Positions 1 to 8,295 of a stretch of 48,774 nucleotides of DNA are shown here, one piece after another; the stretch's first letter is position 1, and every line of letters starts with the position of its first letter. Below the pieces are notes generated by a model. The model was not told the DNA's origin. It saw only the letters and a program-made list of their open reading frames with translations, and ran no database searches. This stretch comes from an uncultured Bacilli bacterium (GTDB taxonomy: Bacteria > Bacillota_I > Bacilli_A > RFN20 > DUOF01). Location of the stretch: NCBI GenBank assembly GCA_944363575.1, contig CALVUJ010000017.1, positions 1 to 48,774 on the forward strand, written 5' to 3'. A program made the translations under genes and the position numbers.

Positions 1-350
1 AATTTATGCTATATTGAAACGATTACCTGATACTTCTTGCGGTGTTATGGGTTTTGATACCCTCACAATTTATGCTATATTGAAACACCGTCATAAGCAT
101 GTCTTATTAATTGCATGTTTTGATACCCTCACAATTTATGCTATATTGAAACAAATAGAAATTAAGAAAGGGGTTAATTAAAGTTTTGATACCCTCACAA
201 TTTATGCTATATTGAAACCATTTGTCCATCGTACGCATGCCTTATCAGGTTTTGATACCCTCACAATTTATGCTATATTAAAACTTAACAAGATCAAAGC
301 ATTTAACAATGAGTGTTTTGATACCCTCACAATTTATGCTATATTAAAAC
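1..350 (+). CRISPR. CRISPR array, trailer end, 36-bp repeats with 30-bp spacers (type II-like)
   Basis: One partial repeat (1-20) and five full repeats (51-86, 117-152, 183-218, 249-284, 315-350) are separated by five spacers of exactly 30 bp. The unit begins GTTTTGATACCCTCACAATT and ends TATGCTATATTGAAAC. The last two repeats differ by one base (TTAAAAC instead of TTGAAAC), which is typical of the old, leader-distal end, so the leader and any cas genes should lie left of the window and the array should read rightward. Repeat length 36, spacer length 30 and a layout like the Neisseria/Geobacillus crRNA repeat (a CCC block followed by ATT and GCT) point to a type II, perhaps II-C, system. No cas gene and no tracrRNA anti-repeat were found here, so the type is inferred. 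Confidence 0.97.
318..345 (+). promoter_or_regulatory. Promoter-like sequence inside each CRISPR repeat (last repeat shown)
   Basis: Inside the repeat, TTGATA (repeat positions 4-9) is followed by 16 bases and TATATT (positions 26-31), which is preceded by TG plus one base, an extended -10. Each box matches the sigma-A consensus at 5 of 6 positions. The same boxes occur in all five complete repeats; the variant base in the last two lies just outside the -10. Transcription would begin near the repeat/spacer border. In Neisseria type II-C arrays such repeat-borne promoters make crRNAs without processing of a long precursor. Activity here is inferred. Confidence 0.6.
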
Positions 351-498
351 GTAAGCAAGTACATTGATGACATAATAACAGTCAAATTATATATAAAATT
401 ATTAGATAATTTTAATACGTTGCTAGTATTAGAATTATTTTTATATTGATATAGATTAGAGATATATTGCGTAAGAAGATGGAAAAAACTTTTTTATT

Positions 499-507
499 TG
501 GTATAAT
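499..507 (+). promoter_or_regulatory. Extended -10 promoter for the histidine phosphatase gene
   Basis: A perfect TATAAT at 502-507 is preceded by TG and one base (499-501). No good -35 box is seen at the usual distance, as is common for extended -10 promoters. The predicted RNA starts about 20 bases before the GTG start of the downstream gene. Confidence 0.5.
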
Positions 508-533
508 AAGACGAGTGAAAGAAAGGTGATATT

Positions 534-1067
534 GTGTTGTATTTTATTAGACATGGACAAACACAACAAAATGTTGAACATATATTAACAGGAAGGCAAG
601 ATATACCACTTAATGAAACAGGTATAAAACAAGTTGAAGAAGAAGCAATTAGGGTTAAAGATTACCATTTTGATCTAATATTTTGTTCACCATTAAAAAG
701 AGCTATTCAAACATGTGAAGCTATAAATAAATATCATAATGCGCCTATTATTGTTACTGATGAATTAATAGAAAGAACATACGGGAAATACGAAAATAAA
801 AGATTTAACAGTATTGATAGAGAAAAATGTTGGAATTATTTTTTAGATATTAATAAAGGTGGAATTGAAACACCAAAAGAAATTTTTGGAAGAGTATATG
901 CTTTTTTGGATAAAATAAAAGAAGAATATAAAAATAAGAAGATTTTAATAGTAGCCCATAATGGAATAGGGAGAGCTATTTATTGCTATTTTAATGGTAT
1001 ACCTGAAGATGGTAATTTATTGTCCTTTGATATGCCAAATGCTAAAGTTATTGAGTATAAGTGGTGA
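534..1067 (+). CDS. Histidine phosphatase family protein (phosphoglycerate mutase-like)
   Basis: The 177-residue protein begins with the family signature FIRHGQTQQN, in which the His forms the phosphohistidine intermediate. It continues with the NETG segment near residue 28, CSPLKRAIQT near residue 50 and the second catalytic His in VAHNGIGRAI near residue 141. It has no signal peptide, so a cytoplasmic phosphatase or mutase acting on a small phosphorylated metabolite is expected; the substrate cannot be read from the sequence. The GTG start at 534 lies seven bases after AAAGG; a TTG directly follows. The gene stops six bases before the large peptidase gene, whose ribosome site overlaps its stop, suggesting translational coupling. 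Confidence 0.85.
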   Translation: MLYFIRHGQTQQNVEHILTGRQDIPLNETGIKQVEEEAIRVKDYHFDLIFCSPLKRAIQTCEAINKYHNAPIIVTDELIERTYGKYENKRFNSIDREKCWNYFLDINKGGIETPKEIFGRVYAFLDKIKEEYKNKKILIVAHNGIGRAIYCYFNGIPEDGNLLSFDMPNAKVIEYKW

Positions 1068-1073
1068 TAAAAA

Positions 1074-4000
1074 ATGGGAATTAAAACTTTTTGGAACAAA
1101 TACAAAAACATTTTTATAAAAGCAATATGTTACATTGTTATTTTTTGTGTACTAATGATTAGCTTTAACTTTAGTTTTCATAATTTATTTAGAAATGAAT
1201 CTAGTCTTGTTAATGCACAAACAAACGACGAATTAATGAGTGTAACCACTAATGATAGTTATGAAATTATAGGAGAAACAAACAGAACTTTACCATCTAC
1301 AACAGGCTTATATGAAACAAGTGATTATCCAAGTTCACTTAACATAATTACCGATGTTGATACCCAAAAAAGAACAAATATATATAACGAGAATATAGCT
1401 ATATATGATGATATTGAAAATGCTATCAATGAAAATAGATTAAGCAAACATAAATCAGCAGATGGACAATTTTGGGGAACAGTTAGTGATAATGCACCTG
1501 GTATTATCAAAAAAACTTATGTAAATAGCAGTGTAAAAGGAAAACATTCATTAGGAGTTTATGCCCCCGCTGGAGAAATATTAACGATTGAAATAAGCGA
1601 AGAAATGATTAATAAAGGATTAAGTGTAACCATTGGGTATGAAATATCTCAAAATCAAATACCATTAGATACTTTTTTAACAGGCAAAATTGATAGAATG
1701 CCTTTAATAAGCAAAAGTTTTAACTTAACATCAACAAGCACTAAAATAGGAACGCCTTTAGGAGGAGCAGTAACCATAAACATACCTAATAATGTCACCA
1801 AAGATTTTACTGTTACAGTAAGTGGAGGAGTAGATAATCCCGTTTTTCAATTAGGAGTTAATACTCTAGAAGACTTAAAAGAAATGGAAAAAGCACCAGG
1901 ATTAATAATGGAATACAAACTTCCACACATTCGTTTAGTAATGCCTAAAAGTTATGCTAGTTATAATGAAAACACCATTAAAGCATTAGAATTATGGCAT
2001 AAAATGACAAGTCTAAGTAGCTATGCTATGAATAGAGAAGCAAACACTTTACCAATATCTCACTATCACGATTCTTATATTCCTGCAGGAGCAGCAGTAG
2101 CCTATGTAAATGCCTGGTTTAGTATTTTACCACTTAGTTGGGGAACCGATGCTTTAAATTATAACTCATTAATGCAATCAGGAAGTTGGGGAAATTTTCA
2201 TGAATACAATCACCATTTTCAAAGCCCAAATTATAATACAATGGGATACTGGGGACTAGAATCACCAATTGAAGTAACAAATAATGTATTAACTACTTTA
2301 GGTTATATTTTATACACAGACATAGCCACGACACGAAGTGAAACGCAACAACCAGGAAATGGAGGATGGAACGTTTCTACCGACCCTTATTATAATTTAA
2401 AAAGAGTACTAGAAGTTTCTAATGAAAGCACATCCTTTAATGATTGGGGCACTAACCAACTATATATGTATGCGGAACTAATGCATGCTTTTGGAGCAGA
2501 TAATTTTCTCAATTTTATTCATTCAAGTTATGGCTTATATGGCGAGTATAGTAAAAATTTATTAAGTAGTGTAGATGATTTTGCCCTAAGAGCAAGTGAA
2601 GTTTTTAAAAGCAATTTAACTTATTTTTTCACAACCATCTGCAAAATGAATTTAAAAGAGCAAACAATAACAGCTATTAAAAATCTAGAATATGAGCCAT
2701 ACTTACCATTACACAACCTATATAGCAATGGGATTCAAAACATTAATACTGGAAGAACCTATCTTTTGAATACTAACAAATACCTTTTTGATTTTAACAA
2801 ATATACAATTTCACCATTAGAATTCACTATAAAAGAAGTTAGCAAACCTCTATATGGAAAACTAAAAAGAAATAATGATGGTACATACACATATACTAAT
2901 AATAACTATAAAAAAGATTCATTTAGCATTACCTATAAAATTAATTATGAAGATAAAGAGTATTTAAAAACATTAGACTTCGTAATAGATTTTAGTTTAA
3001 ACAAAACAGAATTAAAAACATACAATACCTCACATACTGAAATGAACGCAGCCTTAAATGACCTTAAAGAAGAAAATTTATTACAAAAAAGTTATTTAGA
3101 TGGAATAAATTATAATACTATAAACGGAAATAATTTATCAGTAGCTAAAGGTAAAATAAAAGTAGAAAAGACAGGAAACTACACTTTTATTGTATATGGT
3201 GATGATAAAGTTAAATTAACTCTAAATGGTCAAGAAGCTTCCACAAACGCATATCAAGCTACAATTGACACAAGCAAAGAACAAACTTTCTTCACTACTT
3301 ATTTAGAAAAAGATAAATTCTATGATTATACATTATATTGCTTAAATACTGGAGGAGAAGGCTCAGCAAAAGTAAAATATTCCTATGAAAATGAAAATAA
3401 TTTTCAAAATATTAATGATAATTACATTTATAGTACAGGAGCAGATGACAATAATACTAAACCTAAAACAACTAATTATCCTCTAAAATATTCCATAACA
3501 AATAGTTTAGTAAATTTAAAATATCACTCTAATACATTAAATAAAATAGAAAGCATTGAAACAAATGCTAATTCTAATAACCAAACAATACCTAGCAACA
3601 TGTATGATGGAGATCGTTCAACATATTACCATACAGCATGGCAAAACAATATCACAGAATTTCCTCATGAATACATTCTAACTTTTACTAAACAAGCTTC
3701 TTTCAATTATCTAAACATTGCTTTCTGGCGTGATGATCTCACTTATGCAATTGGCAACTATGAAATATACATTAGTGATGATAATAACGAATATAAGTTA
3801 ATTAAAGAAGGAAGTAATGAACAAACATCTTTAAAAATAAATTTTGATCAAGAATATAATGCTAAATATCTTAAATTAGTAGTTAAATCTAATGCCGATA
3901 ATCAAAAATTTACCGCTATTAGTGAAATAGAAGTAGGCATTGAAACTAATGCTAATAACTTAACTTACTATTCAACAAAGAACAATAAACTACATTATCG

Positions 4001-4463
4001 TGGTAACTGGGAACTTGAAACAATCAACAATCATTTTAATGGTGTAAGTAGTAAAACAAACACAAAATCAAGAATGGAATTTTCTTTTGAAGGAACAAAA
4101 TTACTCTTATATACGAAAGAAGGTAGCCATTTTAAAATAAAAATAGATGGCAATAAATGGAAAACTATTAAAAACGATGGTTCGACAAATTATCCTTCAT
4201 ATATTAGTATTAATCTTAAAGATAAAGAACATAAAATTGTGATTGAAAATTTAGAGGAAACTTCTATTGAAATGATTGCAGTAGAGGGAAAACTATTAGC
4301 TCGCAATATATATTCTTTAAGTTTTCTAGAATTCTATAAAATAATTGCAAGTATCTTTTTAACTTTTATCTTGATACAAGGAACTTTATTCTTAATTAAT
4401 AAAAGAATGATATTTACTAGTAAAATTAAAAAATTAATTAATAATATAAAAGAAAAAATATAA
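1074..4463 (+). CDS. Membrane-anchored M60-like (enhancin/mucinase) metallopeptidase
   Basis: This 1129-residue protein has an N-terminal hydrophobic segment (about 13-35) and a C-terminal one (about 1084-1110) with a basic tail, so it should sit on the outer face of the membrane. The gluzincin zinc site HEYNH is at residues 376-380, with the third ligand Glu at 396, in the M60 pattern. After the peptidase region (about 150-520) come an all-beta PA14-like segment (about 670-775), an F5/8 type C (discoidin) carbohydrate-binding domain (about 823-955) and a further beta segment before the C-terminal helix. M60 enzymes of gut bacteria cleave O-glycosylated mucin-type proteins, so host mucin is the likely target (inference). 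The ATG at 1074 follows GGTGATA. Confidence 0.88.
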   Translation: MGIKTFWNKYKNIFIKAICYIVIFCVLMISFNFSFHNLFRNESSLVNAQTNDELMSVTTNDSYEIIGETNRTLPSTTGLYETSDYPSSLNIITDVDTQKRTNIYNENIAIYDDIENAINENRLSKHKSADGQFWGTVSDNAPGIIKKTYVNSSVKGKHSLGVYAPAGEILTIEISEEMINKGLSVTIGYEISQNQIPLDTFLTGKIDRMPLISKSFNLTSTSTKIGTPLGGAVTINIPNNVTKDFTVTVSGGVDNPVFQLGVNTLEDLKEMEKAPGLIMEYKLPHIRLVMPKSYASYNENTIKALELWHKMTSLSSYAMNREANTLPISHYHDSYIPAGAAVAYVNAWFSILPLSWGTDALNYNSLMQSGSWGNFHEYNHHFQSPNYNTMGYWGLESPIEVTNNVLTTLGYILYTDIATTRSETQQPGNGGWNVSTDPYYNLKRVLEVSNESTSFNDWGTNQLYMYAELMHAFGADNFLNFIHSSYGLYGEYSKNLLSSVDDFALRASEVFKSNLTYFFTTICKMNLKEQTITAIKNLEYEPYLPLHNLYSNGIQNINTGRTYLLNTNKYLFDFNKYTISPLEFTIKEVSKPLYGKLKRNNDGTYTYTNNNYKKDSFSITYKINYEDKEYLKTLDFVIDFSLNKTELKTYNTSHTEMNAALNDLKEENLLQKSYLDGINYNTINGNNLSVAKGKIKVEKTGNYTFIVYGDDKVKLTLNGQEASTNAYQATIDTSKEQTFFTTYLEKDKFYDYTLYCLNTGGEGSAKVKYSYENENNFQNINDNYIYSTGADDNNTKPKTTNYPLKYSITNSLVNLKYHSNTLNKIESIETNANSNNQTIPSNMYDGDRSTYYHTAWQNNITEFPHEYILTFTKQASFNYLNIAFWRDDLTYAIGNYEIYISDDNNEYKLIKEGSNEQTSLKINFDQEYNAKYLKLVVKSNADNQKFTAISEIEVGIETNANNLTYYSTKNNKLHYRGNWELETINNHFNGVSSKTNTKSRMEFSFEGTKLLLYTKEGSHFKIKIDGNKWKTIKNDGSTNYPSYISINLKDKEHKIVIENLEETSIEMIAVEGKLLARNIYSLSFLEFYKIIASIFLTFILIQGTLFLINKRMIFTSKIKKLINNIKEKI

Positions 4464-4530
4464 TAAAAAATCCTTATTAGTGTGTATCTTTTCCCATAAA
4501 GGAAACAATAATAACTAGTGAGGGGTTAAC

Positions 4531-5343
4531 ATGACATTTAGTGAAATAATTGATAAAGTAGTAAATTGGTTAGTAACTGAAGGTGTTAAACTAGTAATAG
4601 CAATTATTGTTCTTTTACTTTCTTTTAAAGTAATAAATTTTATTAGTAAAAAAATAGAAAAAAAATTAAAAGTAAGTAAAAAAATAGATGAAACAATTAG
4701 ACATGTTATATTATCTACTTTTAAAAAAGTATCAAAGTTTTTAGCTTTTATTTGCTTCTTAGGATATGTAGGAATTGAAACTAGTTCTATCGCAGCAACT
4801 ATTACTTCTTTAGGAATAGGAGTTGGCTTAGCTTTAAAAGGCTTTTTATCTAACATAGCAGGAGGAGTAATCATTTTACTAATGCATCCTTTTAAAATAG
4901 GAGATTATGTTGAAATTAATGACATAGAAGGAACAGTTGAAGAAATCAAAATGTTTTACACATATGTATTCACAGTTGATAATAAAGAGATAATTATCCC
5001 TAATGGAAAAATTGTAGAAAATCATATTATTAACTATTCTTCTAAAAAAGATAGACGTTTAGATTTAACTTTTTATATTTCTTATAATAATGATATTGAT
5101 ATGGTAAAAAAAGCCATAATTACTAGTATAAAAAATTCTAAAAAATATAAAGATAGACCAAGTCCTTTTATTAACATAAAAGAATATAAAGATAATTGTA
5201 TTGAAATGATTTTAAAAGTTTGGTGTGATAATGAAGTGTATTGGGATTTGTACTATTACTTACAAGAAGAAGTTAAAAAGCAATTTGATATATACGATAT
5301 AAAAGTTCCGTATAATAAGATAGAAATTAGTATAAATAAATAA
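4531..5343 (+). CDS. MscS family small-conductance mechanosensitive channel
   Basis: The 270-residue protein has three hydrophobic segments (about 17-38, 70-88 and 90-112). The pore helix region GIGVGLALKGFLSNIAGG is followed by the MscS beta-domain entry HPFKIGDYVEI and the IIIPNGKI segment. The length is close to the E. coli MscS minimum (286 residues). It would release solutes during hypo-osmotic shock. The ATG follows GAGGGG with normal spacing, and the gene stands alone between the peptidase and aldehyde dehydrogenase genes. Identification of the family is secure; the particular paralogue is not. Confidence 0.92.
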   Translation: MTFSEIIDKVVNWLVTEGVKLVIAIIVLLLSFKVINFISKKIEKKLKVSKKIDETIRHVILSTFKKVSKFLAFICFLGYVGIETSSIAATITSLGIGVGLALKGFLSNIAGGVIILLMHPFKIGDYVEINDIEGTVEEIKMFYTYVFTVDNKEIIIPNGKIVENHIINYSSKKDRRLDLTFYISYNNDIDMVKKAIITSIKNSKKYKDRPSPFINIKEYKDNCIEMILKVWCDNEVYWDLYYYLQEEVKKQFDIYDIKVPYNKIEISINK

Positions 5344-5490
5344 AATTGTTATGAAATAAAAAATAAGATAAAAAAAAAGAAGTACTGATTGCAAAATATA
5401 ATTATTTAAAAGACAAAACAAAGATAGTTTAAAAAAAAGAAAATATTCCTAATTATATTTATTACCTTTTATAAAAAGTATAAAATTGTA
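5344..5490. other. Intergenic spacer with no recognised feature
   Basis: This very A-rich spacer lies between mscS and the aldehyde dehydrogenase gene. No convincing terminator, promoter or small gene was recognised. Confidence 0.4.
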
Positions 5491-5505
5491 ATGAGGTGTA
5501 AGTGT

Positions 5506-6864
5506 ATGGATATATTAGAAGAACAAAGAAAATATTTTAAAACAGGAGAAACATTAAGTGTTAATTATCGAATTAATGCATTAATAAAATTAAAAGAAAG
5601 TATTTTAAATAACATAGAAGATTTAGTAGAAGCTTTTAAAAGTGATTATAATAAAGAAGAATTTGATGTTTATTCTACGGAAGTAGGCTTAGTTTTAAAC
5701 GAGTTAAACTATATGATTAAACATGTAAAAAGATTAGCTAAACCTAAAAGAGTGAGAACATCATTAATGAATTTACCATCAAAAGGCTATATATATAAAG
5801 AACCATATGGTAATGTTTTAATCGTTTCGCCATGGAATTATCCTTTTCAACTTACGATGATGCCACTTATTGGTGCTATAGCAACAGGTAACACGGTATA
5901 CATTAAATGTTCAAGAAACACACCAATGGTCAGCAAAGTAATAGAAAGAATTTTAAGTGTATTTGATAATAAGTACATATATGTAATGGAAAATACTAAA
6001 GAAAATATGAAAAATTTATTTGATTTAAAATTTGATTATATTTTTTATACAGGATCTACTAAAATTGCTAAAGAATTAATGGAAAAGCAGGCCAAGTATT
6101 TAACTCCAATGACACTAGAACTAGGTGGAAAATCACCATGTATTATAGATAAAGATGCTGATTTAAAAAAGTGTGCTAGAAGAGTAGTGTGGGGAAAATA
6201 TCTTAATGCTGGTCAAACATGTGTCGCGCCAGATTACATTCTTATACATAAAGATGTAAAAAGAGAATTTATTAAGTATGTTTTACAAGATGTTCAAGAT
6301 TTTTATTATGAAAATGGTAGTTTAAAAGAAAGTTTTACACATGTTATTAACGAAAGTAGTTTAAATGTTTTATTATCTTTAATAGATAAAGAGAAAGTTA
6401 TCTTTGGTGGGAAAGTTGCAAACAATACTCTAGAACCTACGATTATTGATGATGTAAGTTTTACAGATGAAATTATGAAAGAAGAAATTTTTGGGCCTAT
6501 AATGCCTCTTATTGAATATAGTAACATAGATGAAGTAATTGAATATTTAAAAGAACTTGAAAAACCATTAGCCCTATACTGCTTTACTAAAAATAAACAA
6601 GTAGAAAAGAAAATTCTAAATAATCTTTCTTTTGGAGGAGGGTGCATTAACGATACTATCATGTATTTAACAGAAGAGAAACTTCCCTTTGGTGGTGTAG
6701 GTTATAGTGGCATGGGATCATATCATGGTAAAAAATCATTCGAAACATTTTCTCATCAAAAAAGTATCTTAAAGAAACACCCTTCATTAGAGTTAACTAT
6801 GAAATATCCTCCATATAACCAAAAAAAGAAGAATTTCTTAAAATTTTACTTTAGAATAAAATAA
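5506..6864 (+). CDS. Aldehyde dehydrogenase family protein (class 3-like)
   Basis: The protein has the general base Glu in TLELGGKSPCII and the catalytic Cys in NAGQTCVAPDYI, plus the NAD-fold motif SPWNYPFQL. About 452 residues with no signal peptide resembles the short class-3-like bacterial enzymes such as B. subtilis YwdH. It should oxidise an aldehyde to an acid with NAD(P)+. The frame is open from an ATG at 5491, but that ATG overlaps a GAGGTG ribosome site eight bases before the ATG at 5506, so 5506 is the better start (MDILEEQRKYF). The neighbours give no pathway clue. Confidence 0.9.
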   Translation: MDILEEQRKYFKTGETLSVNYRINALIKLKESILNNIEDLVEAFKSDYNKEEFDVYSTEVGLVLNELNYMIKHVKRLAKPKRVRTSLMNLPSKGYIYKEPYGNVLIVSPWNYPFQLTMMPLIGAIATGNTVYIKCSRNTPMVSKVIERILSVFDNKYIYVMENTKENMKNLFDLKFDYIFYTGSTKIAKELMEKQAKYLTPMTLELGGKSPCIIDKDADLKKCARRVVWGKYLNAGQTCVAPDYILIHKDVKREFIKYVLQDVQDFYYENGSLKESFTHVINESSLNVLLSLIDKEKVIFGGKVANNTLEPTIIDDVSFTDEIMKEEIFGPIMPLIEYSNIDEVIEYLKELEKPLALYCFTKNKQVEKKILNNLSFGGGCINDTIMYLTEEKLPFGGVGYSGMGSYHGKKSFETFSHQKSILKKHPSLELTMKYPPYNQKKKNFLKFYFRIK

Positions 6865-7078
6865 CTTAATCTAAATAGTTAATATAAAGTTGATTTATGG
6901 AAAGGTTTATATTTTTTACTAGAGAAACTATGGATTAAAAACATTCGTATTTTATTGTTTAACTGTTTCATCAAAATAAACAACAGCGATGCATTATTGA
7001 TTATAATAAAAAAAGTGTCATAAAAATTGAATTAAGTGTAATTAGTTAGTAAAATATAATAAATGAAAGGGGATTAAT

Positions 7079-7804
7079 ATGAAAAAAATTTTTAAAGCTG
7101 GAGCAATTTCATTAGCTACTTTAATGGTTTTTGGCTTAACAGGATGTGGTTGTGATAACAGACCTGATACGTTTACTAATGCATCAGTAACAAGTGAATC
7201 AGATTATAAAGTAGTAAGTTCAGATGCAGATGATGTAATGGCTGCAATGAGCAAGTACAAAGGAACTTATTTACATGCAACTGTTAATGAAGATGGAAGT
7301 GTAAATGTAGGTTATTTCATTTATTCATTAAAGAAAGCAGAAGATGGAAGTTACTACATTACGCAAACTTTTGGAGCAAACGATGATGGGTCAGTTAACC
7401 AAACAGTTAAAAACTTAGAAAGAGAAAAGAAAGGAACAGCATACTTTATTTCTCATAGTTATGGTGAAATTACAGGAACTGCTAGAAATGTTTATGTAGC
7501 AGTAACAGGTGATACAGCACCAACATTTGCTACAAGAACATATTATTCAAAAGATGGAGACACATATACTTTATTAACTGCACAACCTTCTGATTGGGCA
7601 ACTAACTACACTAGTTATTATAAAGTTGATCATGTAGAGTATGATGATGTTTCAAAAGTAGACTGGAAAGACGAAAACACTCCAGTAGTAGGAGCAAAAA
7701 TGTATTATAATGTTGAAAAACTTGAATACAAAAAGGATAGTAATGATAAAGTTACATCAGTATCAGCAACATTAAAAGTCTATAAAATAGATCCAATTGT
7801 TTAA
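7079..7804 (+). CDS. Predicted lipoprotein, possibly with a flavin-type split-barrel fold
   Basis: A lipoprotein signal peptide ends in the lipobox LTGC (Cys 23), so the mature protein should be anchored on the outside of the membrane. The body contains YLHATVNEDGSVNVGYFIY followed by a beta-rich stretch, which resembles the start of pyridoxamine-phosphate-oxidase-like FMN split barrels (a first strand followed by NEDGxxNVG). That likeness is by eye only. Codon use is less A-rich than the neighbours and suggests good expression. The ATG follows AAAGGGGATT, and a terminator follows directly. The neighbouring lipoprotein carries an FMN-attachment motif. Confidence 0.75.
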   Translation: MKKIFKAGAISLATLMVFGLTGCGCDNRPDTFTNASVTSESDYKVVSSDADDVMAAMSKYKGTYLHATVNEDGSVNVGYFIYSLKKAEDGSYYITQTFGANDDGSVNQTVKNLEREKKGTAYFISHSYGEITGTARNVYVAVTGDTAPTFATRTYYSKDGDTYTLLTAQPSDWATNYTSYYKVDHVEYDDVSKVDWKDENTPVVGAKMYYNVEKLEYKKDSNDKVTSVSATLKVYKIDPIV

Positions 7805-7810
7805 TAAGAA

Positions 7811-7836
7811 AGGACAAGTAAAACTTGTCTTTTTTT
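7811..7836 (+). terminator. Rho-independent terminator after the lipoprotein gene
   Basis: GACAAGT (7813-7819) pairs with ACTTGTC (7823-7829) across a three-base loop and is followed by seven T. It ends the 7079 gene transcript. Confidence 0.85.
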
Positions 7837-7878
7837 ATAAATAAAATAAATAAGTCAATAATATTAATAGGTGATTTT

Positions 7879-8295
7879 ATGTTAAAAAGAATTTATCTAT
7901 TAATATTTTTGTTTTGTTTATGTGGCTGTACAAAATATTATAGAGGAGAATATAGTTATGAAAATCCAGATAATAAAGAAGAAACGATAGGAGTAAAACT
8001 TAAAATTAAAATTGAAGATGATCTTATTAAAAAAATTGAAATAGATGAAGATACTAATTTTTACTATAATGCTTATGGTGTATGGAATGAAAAACAAAAT
8101 TGGCTAATATATAGTTATGATTATATTAACTCTTTTTTAGATAAAAATATTAATGATATTTTAAATATAAAAATAGATATAAATGAAAAAGGACAGCCAT
8201 ATAATATCGATTATGATTTTATAAGTGGAGCAACATATAGTTCAGGGCAATTTATTTTAGCATTACAAGATGCCATTAAAAATTATCAAAATTAA
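7879..8295 (+). CDS. Small lipoprotein with FMN-binding (ApbE-flavinylated) domain
   Basis: The 138-residue protein has a lipoprotein signal peptide ending LCGC (lipidated Cys 17). It ends with DFISGATYSSGQF (from residue 113), the pattern of FMN_bind domains, in which ApbE links FMN through a phosphoester to the Thr of the SGAT box (Thr 119). Such extracytoplasmic flavoproteins carry electrons in NqrC/RnfG and in flavin-based extracellular electron transfer. At one short domain this is a minimal version. The open frame reaches back to a TTG at 7825 inside the upstream terminator; the ATG at 7879, preceded by AGGTGAT, is the credible start. No ApbE gene is in the window. The 3' end overlaps the convergent gene by four bases. 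Confidence 0.8.
   Translation: MLKRIYLLIFLFCLCGCTKYYRGEYSYENPDNKEETIGVKLKIKIEDDLIKKIEIDEDTNFYYNAYGVWNEKQNWLIYSYDYINSFLDKNINDILNIKIDINEKGQPYNIDYDFISGATYSSGQFILALQDAIKNYQN

Noticed and set aside
351-533. tracrRNA gene next to the CRISPR array
   Set aside because: No anti-repeat complementary to the repeat was found in this stretch or elsewhere in the window on reading; it is probably near cas9, outside the window.
1325-1510. Antisense frame inside the M60 peptidase gene
   Set aside because: It is a shadow of a strongly supported gene, with no ribosome site.
7825-7878. Upstream extension of the FMN lipoprotein gene from TTG 7825
   Set aside because: It begins inside a terminator hairpin and would bury the lipoprotein signal behind 18 extra residues; ATG 7879 has AGGTGAT.
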